6,022 nucleotides of DNA from Nitriliruptoraceae bacterium (GTDB lineage: Bacteria; Actinomycetota; Nitriliruptoria; Nitriliruptorales; Nitriliruptoraceae). The stretch spans positions 1-6,022 of the forward strand of contig PWEU01000099.1 in the NCBI GenBank assembly GCA_003554005.1. Direction: 5' to 3'. Below the pieces are notes generated by a model, which saw only the letters and a program-made list of their open reading frames with translations, was not told the origin of the DNA and ran no database searches. A program made the position numbers and the translations under genes. Positions 1-4,924 of this stretch are shown here, one piece after another. Position 1 is the stretch's first letter. The number at the start of each line of letters is the position of its first letter.

Positions 1-218
1 GCGCGGGTCTGCGCGAGTGGTCCGGCTCGCGGCGCAGCGCTCAGGTCGTTGTCCACTGCCTGCAAGCTGCCGGTCGAGTCCATCGCTGGTGGTCAGCGCG
101 CGGCGCCGTCGAGGCAAAGAGCCGAACACACGTTCGATACCTGTCGCGGGGCTCCGCTACGCTGCCAGGGAGCACGCCCCTCCCGCCCCTGCCACCATGA
201 CGACGAAGGCTTCGACCG
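1..218. other. Upstream region of the aldehyde dehydrogenase; no recognised gene
   Basis: I see no recognisable protein in any frame. A weak promoter candidate for the downstream gene is a TACGCT hexamer at 158-163 with TTCGAT at 133-138, but the 19-base spacing is long and the match is poor. On the - strand an ATG at 81-83 opens a frame that runs off the left edge (27 codons, starting MDSTGSLQAVDNDL). About four in five of its codons end in G or C, lower than in the real genes here, and it has no clear ribosome binding site. It could be the start of a divergent gene but is not supported enough to call. Confidence 0.4.
205..209 (+). promoter_or_regulatory. Ribosome binding site of the aldehyde dehydrogenase
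   Basis: GAAGG lies 9 bases before the ATG at 219 and supports that start. The nearby ATG at 197 is in another frame and has no similar site at a useful distance. Confidence 0.55.
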
Positions 219-1664
219 ATGGCGATCGCTGTCCTGCCCGAGCACACCCCGACCGGGCTCCTGATCGCCGGCCGCTGGACCGACGCGACGGGCCAGCTGC
301 CGGTGCAGGACCCCGCGACGCAGCGCACCTTGGCGATGGTCGGCGACGCCAGTGTCGACGACGCCCTGGCTGCCGTCACGGCGGCCGCGGCGGCGTTCCC
401 CGCCTGGGCGGCGCGACCGGCCCGGGAGCGGGCCGAGGTCCTGCGGACGGCGTTCGAGCTGATGACCGCTGAGCTCGAGGACTGCGCGCGGCTCATCGTG
501 CTGGAGAACGGCAAGGCCTGGAACGACGCCATGGCCGAGGCCCGCTACGCCGCCGACTTCCTGCGCTGGTTCTCCGAGGAGGCGGTACGCATCGAGGGCG
601 GGTTCCGTGACGCGCCCGCCGGCGACAAGACGATCATCACCGATCACCGGCCGGCCGGTGTCGCCTACCTCATCACCCCCTGGAACTTCCCCGCAGCGAT
701 GGCGACCCGCAAGCTCGCACCGGCCCTGGCAGCCGGGTGCACCACGGTCCTCAAGCCCGCCGAGGCGACCCCGCTGACGGCGCTGTGGATCGCCGAGGTC
801 CTGCGACGCGTGGGGGTCCCCGACGGCACGGTGAACGTGATCACCACCTCGCAGCCGGGGCCGGTCTCCGAGGCGGTGCTGGCCGACCCGCGGGTGTCCA
901 CGCTGTCGTTCACCGGCTCGACGCCGGTCGGCAAGCTCCTGCTGGCCCAGACCGCGCAGCGGGCGCTCACCTCCTCGATGGAGCTCGGGGGTAACGCGCC
1001 GTTCCTCGTGCTCGAAGGCGCCGACGTCGAGGCAGCGATCGCCGGGGCCATGGTGGCCAAGATGCGCAACGGTGGGGCGGCCTGCACGGCGGCGAACCGG
1101 TTCTACGTCCACGCCTCGGTCGCCGAAGCCTTCAACAGCGGCTTCCGTGCCGCGTTGAGCGAACTGCAGGTGGGCCCCGGGATCGACCGGACCAACGACC
1201 TCGGCGCGATGGTGAGCCTCGAGGAGCGCGACAAGATCACCTCCCTGCTCGACACGGCTGCCGAGGAGGGCGGCGAGGTGGCGGCGTGCTCGACGGCGCC
1301 CGAGCACGGCGCGTTCCTCGCCCCCCACCTCGTCACGGGCGTCGAGCACGGCTCGGTGCTCACCCGGCACGAGGTGTTCGGGCCGGTCGTGCCGATCGTG
1401 GTGTACGAGGCGCAGGACGAGGTGATCCGGATGGCCAACGACACCGAGTACGGGCTGATCTCCTACGTCTTCGGGCCGGACCCCGGGACCGGCATCGCGG
1501 TCGCTCGGCAGCTCGAGTCGGGAATGGTCGCCATCGATCGCGGGATGATCTCCGATGCGGCCGCGCCCTTCGGCGGCATGAAGGAGTCCGGCATCGGGCG
1601 CGAGGGCGGGTTCCACGGCATCCACGAGTTCCTGGAGACCCGCTACCTCGGTGTCAGCCTCTGA
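219..1664 (+). CDS. NAD(P)-dependent aldehyde dehydrogenase, succinate-semialdehyde dehydrogenase type
   Basis: This cytosolic enzyme probably oxidises an aldehyde, most likely succinate semialdehyde, to the acid with NAD(P)+. The 481-residue length matches GabD-type enzymes and the chain is complete. Visible landmarks are TPWNFP with the oxyanion Asn156, VLKPAEATP with cofactor-binding Lys179, FTGSTPVG (231-238) of the Rossmann fold, the general base Glu255 in MELGGNAP, catalytic Cys289 in NGGAACTAANR, EVFGPV (385-390) and the C-terminal block PFGGMKESGIGREGG (450-464). The last block is typical of the succinate-semialdehyde branch. Glu182, three residues after Lys179, corresponds to the Glu that holds the adenosine ribose in NAD-using members, whereas E. 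coli GabD, an NADP enzyme, has Ser there; NAD preference is my inference. The residues before the catalytic Cys are Ala-Ala rather than the common Gln-Thr. The gene stands alone between an uncharacterised leader and two hairpins, so no partner reveals the substrate. The family assignment is secure; the exact aldehyde is not. Confidence 0.95.
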   Translation: MAIAVLPEHTPTGLLIAGRWTDATGQLPVQDPATQRTLAMVGDASVDDALAAVTAAAAAFPAWAARPARERAEVLRTAFELMTAELEDCARLIVLENGKAWNDAMAEARYAADFLRWFSEEAVRIEGGFRDAPAGDKTIITDHRPAGVAYLITPWNFPAAMATRKLAPALAAGCTTVLKPAEATPLTALWIAEVLRRVGVPDGTVNVITTSQPGPVSEAVLADPRVSTLSFTGSTPVGKLLLAQTAQRALTSSMELGGNAPFLVLEGADVEAAIAGAMVAKMRNGGAACTAANRFYVHASVAEAFNSGFRAALSELQVGPGIDRTNDLGAMVSLEERDKITSLLDTAAEEGGEVAACSTAPEHGAFLAPHLVTGVEHGSVLTRHEVFGPVVPIVVYEAQDEVIRMANDTEYGLISYVFGPDPGTGIAVARQLESGMVAIDRGMISDAAAPFGGMKESGIGREGGFHGIHEFLETRYLGVSL

Positions 1665-1675
1665 GGGGCGATGTT

Positions 1676-1706
1676 GGCCGACGGCACCGTCAGGGGGCCG
1701 TCGGCC
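1676..1706 (+). terminator. Probable terminator hairpin of the aldehyde dehydrogenase
   Basis: A perfect 10-bp stem (GGCCGACGGC at 1676-1685 with GCCGTCGGCC at 1697-1706) and an 11-base loop start 12 bases after the stop codon. There is no T run after it, only GCGCGGTTCT. Hairpins without a U tract are common candidate terminators in high-GC actinobacteria, so the call rests on position and stem strength. Confidence 0.65.
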
Positions 1707-1732
1707 GCGCGGTTCTCGGTCGCTGTCTGGTG

Positions 1733-1750
1733 ACCGTGGGGAGCCACGGT
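1733..1750. terminator. Second hairpin downstream of the aldehyde dehydrogenase
   Basis: A 7-bp stem (ACCGTGG 1733-1739, CCACGGT 1744-1750) closes a GGAG tetraloop and is followed by TTGGTT. It lies 26 bases after the first hairpin, so it may be a back-up terminator or may stop reading from the other strand. Confidence 0.4.
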
Positions 1751-1808
1751 TGGTTCGCACCTTGCCGAGCGCCCTCTTCCGTCGTCACGCACCAGCAGAT
1801 CCAGCAGG

Positions 1809-1826
1809 TGTAGCGCTCGTGCTACA
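1809..1826. promoter_or_regulatory. Palindromic operator-like site before the toxin-antitoxin remnant
   Basis: TGTAGC (1809-1814) and GCTACA (1821-1826) form a perfect 6-bp inverted repeat around the 6-base centre GCTCGT, ending 19 bases before the antitoxin start at 1846. Phd/YefM and VapB antitoxins are known to bind palindromes in their own promoters. The position and symmetry fit such an autoregulatory operator. Binding itself is inferred, and the remnant antitoxin is too short to bind it normally. Confidence 0.55.
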
Positions 1827-1845
1827 GCAGGGGCACGGTGTTTGC

Positions 1846-2011
1846 ATGACGAGGACGATCAGTCAGCGCGAACTCCGCAACGACAGCGGAGCGATCATGC
1901 GTGCGCTCGATCGCGGCTACCGCGCTGGCGAACGATCTGCCGCTGTTCACCCGAAACCCCGACGACTTCGACCATCTCCACGCGGTGGGCCTGGAGGTCC
2001 ACACGGTGTAG
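1846..2011 (+). pseudogene. Toxin-antitoxin deletion scar: Phd/YefM antitoxin N-terminus joined to VapC PIN toxin C-terminus
   Basis: From the ATG at 1846 the first 24 residues (MTRTISQRELRNDSGAIMRA, then LDRG) match the start of actinobacterial Phd/YefM-type antitoxins, the DNA-binding end of that family. From 1910 to 2008, in the next frame, the sequence reads IAATALANDLPLFTRN, then PDDF and 13 more residues ending in VHTV, with a stop at 2009-2011. That is the C-terminal end of a VapC-type PIN-domain ribonuclease. The rest of the antitoxin and the first two-thirds or more of the toxin are missing, roughly 450-500 bases judging by usual family lengths. The Asp expected three residues before IAATA is absent (Val), so the toxin active site is destroyed. 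The segment ATCGCGGC (1910-1917) fits both the antitoxin codons and the toxin codons, suggesting deletion between short matching sequences. Read from 1846 alone, the frame runs on to 2145 as a 99-residue chimera that is meaningless after residue 24. Confidence 0.8.
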
Positions 2012-2029
2012 ATGCGCGTGGCCGAGACT

Positions 2030-2074
2030 GGATCGCAACCGTTCGACCACGACAGGGTCACTTCGTTGCGATCC
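2030..2074. repeat. Long perfect inverted repeat, possible terminator or rearrangement boundary
   Basis: GGATCGCAAC (2030-2039) and GTTGCGATCC (2065-2074) are exact reverse complements. The 25-base loop contains a smaller GACC/GGTC stem (2045-2048 with 2056-2059). It starts 19 bases after the toxin remnant's stop codon and lies beyond the end of the opposite-strand small ORF, so it could terminate transcription from either side. Neither side has a T run. It could instead mark the edge of a lost element. Confidence 0.6.
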
Positions 2075-2081
2075 GACGGCG

Positions 2082-2105
2082 CGCGGGGGCGTCACGGGCC
2101 CCGCG
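2082..2105 (-). terminator. Hairpin downstream of the small membrane ORF
   Basis: CGCGGGG (2082-2088) pairs with CCCCGCG (2099-2105), a 7-bp all-GC stem with a 10-base loop. In the - direction it begins 14 bases after the stop codon of the 50-residue ORF. There is no U tract, so terminator function is inferred from position. Confidence 0.4.
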
Positions 2106-2119
2106 GCGATGCTGGTGCC

Positions 2120-2272
2120 TCAGCTCGGCGGGAGGTTGGGCATGACCCCGATGGTCAGCGGCGCCCGGTACTCGCGCTCGTAGTCGATCTCGACCTCCCG
2201 CCGCATGAGCCAGACCCGCAACCGGCCGGCGAGGAGGATGAACGCGAGGGAGCTGAGCAGGAAGGTGGCCAT
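2120..2272 (-). CDS. Small single-pass membrane protein, or C-terminal remnant of a larger one
   Basis: This 50-residue ORF begins MATFLLSSLAFILLAGRLRV and ends in MPNLPPS. Residues 2-16 form a hydrophobic stretch followed by Arg17, Arg19, Arg24 and Arg25, which predicts an outside N-terminus and a cytoplasmic C-terminus. A charged stretch (REVEIDYEREYR, 25-36) follows. Every codon after the start ends in G or C, while the same frame upstream of the ATG falls to about three in four, so the ORF looks coding and the ATG looks like its boundary. The frame is closed upstream by a stop at 2369-2371 inside the pentamer array, and there is no other usable start. Against it, no Shine-Dalgarno sequence precedes the ATG and the hydrophobic stretch is short for a full membrane span. 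It may therefore be the tail of a larger membrane protein whose front was lost. I do not recognise a family and it was too short to assign by similarity. Confidence 0.5.
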   Translation of the reverse strand: MATFLLSSLAFILLAGRLRVWLMRREVEIDYEREYRAPLTIGVMPNLPPS

Positions 2273-2304
2273 GGAGGGGGAACCCGGCGGCGCAGCGGGA
2301 CCTT

Positions 2305-2319
2305 CCCCGGTGACCGGGG
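2305..2319. other. Short GC hairpin between small ORF and pentamer array
   Basis: CCCCGG (2305-2310) and CCGGGG (2314-2319) form a 6-bp stem with a TGA loop. It lies in the 83 bases (2273-2355) that separate the small ORF from the array, where I see no gene, promoter or other feature. Its role is unknown; it could be a chance GC palindrome. Confidence 0.3.
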
Positions 2320-2355
2320 CCGTCGGCGCTGGCCCGGTGTCCGCTCGAGCAGACC

Positions 2356-2625
2356 ACGCCGCGCCGCGCTACCCCGCGCCAGGCCACGCCGCGCTACGCC
2401 GCGCCACGCTACGCCGCGCTACGCCGCGCCGCGCCGCGCCGCGCTACGCCGCGCCGCGCCACGCCACGCCGCGCTACCCCGCGCCACGCCACCCCGCGCT
2501 ACGCCGCGCCGCGCTACGCCGCGCCGCGCTACGCCGCGCCACGCTACGCCGCGCCACGCCACGCCGCGCCGCGCTACGCCGCGCCACGCTACGCCGCGCT
2601 ACCCCGCGCCGCGCCGCGCCACGCC
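2356..2625. repeat. 54-unit pentanucleotide array (consensus RCGCY)
   Basis: Fifty-four 5-base units follow one another with no insertion or deletion over 270 bases. I count ACGCC 18, GCGCC 18, GCGCT 10, ACCCC 4, ACGCT 3 and AGGCC 1. Shifted by one base the unit is YRCGC, alternating pyrimidine and purine in all but the five ACCCC/AGGCC variants, with the alternation broken between units. It holds about 77 CpG steps. All three + frames are open because the repeat cannot form a stop on that strand; all three - frames are closed by TAG, so it is not coding for the - strand neighbours. It lies between the MFS stop codon (17 bases away) and the small ORF. The array is real as sequence; its function is unknown, with RNA structure at the operon's 3' end, a protein-binding platform or simple slippage all possible. 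Confidence 0.95.
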
Positions 2626-2642
2626 GCTGGCGTCGTCCGGTG

Positions 2643-4004
2643 TCAGGCCTTGGCGCGGACCACCGCCATCAGCGCCACGGCCGTGACCATCGCCACCGCC
2701 ACCACCGTCCAGGTCCAGCCGAACCCGACCGACTCCGCCAGCCATCCCGCCCCGATCGGGAACAGCGCTCCCCCTCCCCCGAGCCCGGCCAGGATCGCTC
2801 CCGAAGCCTGCGCAGGACGCCGGGGTACGAGCCGGATGGCGGTGAGGAACACCAGCCCCGTCCAGCCCCAGCCGGGCCCGAGGACCAGCACGGCACCGAT
2901 CACCAGCAGCACGATCGCCCCGGCCCCGGCCGCGCCGGCGTCGGGTACGACGGCGGTGACCGCCACCTCGCCGGCCGCGACATCGACGGGGACCGGTCCC
3001 GGCCCGGCGTGGGCCGCTAGCGCCAACGCCGCCATGCCGACCGCCCCCGCCGCCAGCAGTCCCACCAGCAGGTCGAACACCGCGCGCGGCCGCCGGTCGA
3101 CCAGCCAGCCCGCACCGAGCCGGATCAGCACGCTCGCGACCGACGCCCCCGACAGCAGCGCACCGGCGGCGGCCGCGCCGAGCCCGAGCAGTAGCGCGGT
3201 CGGGACCACGAAGGTCGCCACCGCCGCGCCGACCCCGCCCGCCAGTCCGCTGGCCGCCGCCAGCAGGGCGAGGCCGCGCAGGTCCCCGTCGGGCTCATCG
3301 GGTGGCTCGTCCCCCGTGCGTGTTCCACGACGGGTGGCGCGGGACGCCACGCGCTCGGCCCGGGCCGCGCGGCGACCGGTCAGGGTCGCGTCGTGGGCAG
3401 GCGGCGCCATGATCGACTCGATGTCGCCCGGCACCAGCAGCGCCAGGCCGACCGCCAGCCCCGCCACGACCAGGAACGGCACCTGCCAGCCGACCACGGG
3501 GCCGAGGAGCGGCAGGGTGAACCCGGCGACCATGGAGGCCGTTGGCACCGCCGCTTCCTTGATCCCGAAGCCCATCCCCTGCCGTCGCCAGCCGACCGAG
3601 CCGGCGATCGTCCGGCCGATCGAGGGGTCGACGAACGCCAGGCTGGCCCCGCCCAGGGCGAACCCGACGGCGAGGTGCCAGCCTTCGACGGCCAGCAGCC
3701 CGACGCCGCCTGCGGCGGTCGCGATGCCGAGCAGGCCGATGCGGTAGCCGGTCCGGGCACCGATGCGGTCCACGGCGCGTCCCCCCAGCAGCGCCAGGCT
3801 CGAGGCCGCGACGAAGAAGGCCGACACCGCCGCCCCGATGGCGCCGGTACCCACCTCGAGGTCCTCGCCGATCGGCACGGACAGGGCCCCGACCAGGAAG
3901 GTGGGCAGCAACGAGATCATCAGCGCCGCGACGACCACGCGCAGGGCACGCGGGGGAAGGGCGTCAGCGGGGGGTCGGCGTCGCTCGGCGGTGGTGTCGG
4001 TCAC
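2643..4004 (-). CDS. Major facilitator superfamily (MFS) transporter
   Basis: This 453-residue inner-membrane protein has about 12 hydrophobic segments in two sixes, split by a long basic and then acidic cytoplasmic loop (about 193-243). The MFS motif A is clear between segments 2 and 3 as GGRAVDRIGAR (74-84), and a weaker copy, GWLVDRRPR (299-307), sits at the matching place in the second half. The segment around GIKEAAVPTASMVAG (147-161) recalls cyanate/nitroimidazole-type (CynX/NimT) members, but the substrate cannot be read from sequence. MFS proteins use ion gradients for uptake or export. I chose the GTG at 4004 because it shares GTGA with the stop codon of the upstream permease gene, a standard translational coupling. 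The open frame extends further upstream only as a shadow of the permease gene, with residues unlike any membrane protein. No separate ribosome binding site is evident. It is the last gene of the ABC operon, with the pentamer array just beyond its stop. Confidence 0.9.
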   Translation of the reverse strand: MTDTTAERRRPPADALPPRALRVVVAALMISLLPTFLVGALSVPIGEDLEVGTGAIGAAVSAFFVAASSLALLGGRAVDRIGARTGYRIGLLGIATAAGGVGLLAVEGWHLAVGFALGGASLAFVDPSIGRTIAGSVGWRRQGMGFGIKEAAVPTASMVAGFTLPLLGPVVGWQVPFLVVAGLAVGLALLVPGDIESIMAPPAHDATLTGRRAARAERVASRATRRGTRTGDEPPDEPDGDLRGLALLAAASGLAGGVGAAVATFVVPTALLLGLGAAAAGALLSGASVASVLIRLGAGWLVDRRPRAVFDLLVGLLAAGAVGMAALALAAHAGPGPVPVDVAAGEVAVTAVVPDAGAAGAGAIVLLVIGAVLVLGPGWGWTGLVFLTAIRLVPRRPAQASGAILAGLGGGGALFPIGAGWLAESVGFGWTWTVVAVAMVTAVALMAVVRAKA

Positions 4005-4924
4005 GTCATGCGACGGTAGCGACGCACCGACAGCGGGATCACCACCGCCAGCAGCCCGAATGACCAGGCCAGCGTGCGCAGCACCGGACCTGCCACCTCG
4101 CCGCCGATCGACAGCGCCCGGGCCGCGTCGGCGGCGTGGGTGAGCGGGCTCATCGTGGCGAAGGTCGCCATCCAGTCGGGCATCGTCTCGGGTGGCACGA
4201 ACACCGAGGAGGCGAACACCAGCGGGAAGATCAGCACGAAGCCGGCGGTCTGGGCCGCCTCGGCGCCGGGCACGAGCAGGGCGAGGTAGGGGAACAGCCA
4301 GCTCATCAGGTAGCCGAACAGCCCGACGATCGCCACGGCCCCGAGCGCCGACCACGGCCCCTCGGTGAACCGGAAGCCCAGCGCGTACCCCACCACGACC
4401 ATCAGCACGAGCACCGACAGCGAGCGCACCAGGTCCGCGAAGGTCCGCCCCGCCAGCACCGCGGACCGCGACATCGGCAGCGACCGGAACCGGTCGACGA
4501 CCCCGCGCTCGAGGTCCTCGGCCAGCCCGACCGCGGTCTGCACCGAGCGGAACGCGGCGGAGTGGATGAACAGCCCCGGCAGGAGGAAGGCGAGGTAGCT
4601 GGTCCCCTCGGGCAGCGCCTGGCCGGCGATCCCGCCGAACACGGCGGAGAACAGCACCACGAACATCACCGGCTGGATCGTGGAGAACACCAGCAGGCGC
4701 GGCTGGCGCAGGTAGTGCCGGAGGTTGCGCTTGGTGACCGTCCAGCTGTCCCGCGCGGCGAAGTACAGGACACCGAGGTGGCCGTCACGGACCACCGGCG
4801 TCGGCGCGTCGGCACGGCGCGGGGTCCGCGGGTCGTGGTCGCCGCTGCTGCCGCCGCTCGCGGCGGCGGTGTCGACGGCCGGATCGGTCACGGCATCGGT
4901 GGCGGTGTCGGTGAAGATGCTCAT
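4001..4924 (-). CDS. ABC-2 type transporter permease, DrrB-like
   Basis: This is the membrane half of an efflux pump working with the ATPase encoded just upstream. The 307 residues comprise a polar, probably cytoplasmic N-terminal region of about 75 residues and six predicted membrane segments (near 78-99, 109-127, 163-184, 192-216, 224-243 and 281-299). The cytoplasmic block LAEDLERGVVDRFRSLPMSR (134-153) and the FVPPETMPDWM element (242-252) are hallmarks of ABC-2 permeases for drugs, polyketides or cell-surface molecules. Relatives such as DrrB export anthracyclines in antibiotic producers, but no biosynthetic genes are visible here and the substrate is unknown. The ATG overlaps the ATPase stop as ATGA and has a perfect AGGAGG site, so the start is well supported. 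The first 40-50 residues, rich in Asp, Thr and Ala, are longer than in many relatives. Confidence 0.94.
   Translation of the reverse strand: MSIFTDTATDAVTDPAVDTAAASGGSSGDHDPRTPRRADAPTPVVRDGHLGVLYFAARDSWTVTKRNLRHYLRQPRLLVFSTIQPVMFVVLFSAVFGGIAGQALPEGTSYLAFLLPGLFIHSAAFRSVQTAVGLAEDLERGVVDRFRSLPMSRSAVLAGRTFADLVRSLSVLVLMVVVGYALGFRFTEGPWSALGAVAIVGLFGYLMSWLFPYLALLVPGAEAAQTAGFVLIFPLVFASSVFVPPETMPDWMATFATMSPLTHAADAARALSIGGEVAGPVLRTLAWSFGLLAVVIPLSVRRYRRMT

Noticed and set aside
1..83. Divergent partial gene on the - strand starting at 83
   Set aside because: Only 27 codons are visible, there is no ribosome binding site, codon bias is weaker than in the real genes, and there is no recognisable family.
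93..1760. 555-codon open frame on the - strand
   Set aside because: It lies antisense to the aldehyde dehydrogenase; the frame stays open because of the high GC content, and its Arg/Gly/His-rich product resembles no family.
2036..2060. tRNA-like T-loop (GTTCGA)
   Set aside because: The flanking bases cannot form the T stem and no acceptor or anticodon arm is present.
2356..2625. CRISPR array
   Set aside because: Units are 5 bases with no spacers and no cas genes nearby.
2012..3020. Two + strand frames (2012-2686 and 2205-3020) reading Arg-Ala-Thr-Pro repeats through the array
   Set aside because: The RCGCY array cannot form a stop in any + frame, so openness carries no weight; the peptide repeats merely mirror the DNA period, and the flanks are antisense to the MFS gene or to the small ORF.
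2650..3747. 365-codon + strand frame, Ala/Thr/Pro/Ser-rich
   Set aside because: Antisense shadow of the MFS gene, whose membrane segments and motif A are clear on the other strand.
4005..4355. Longer N-terminus for the MFS protein
   Set aside because: The extension overlaps the permease gene, is Arg-rich with no family resemblance, and is unnecessary given the coupled GTG start at 4004.
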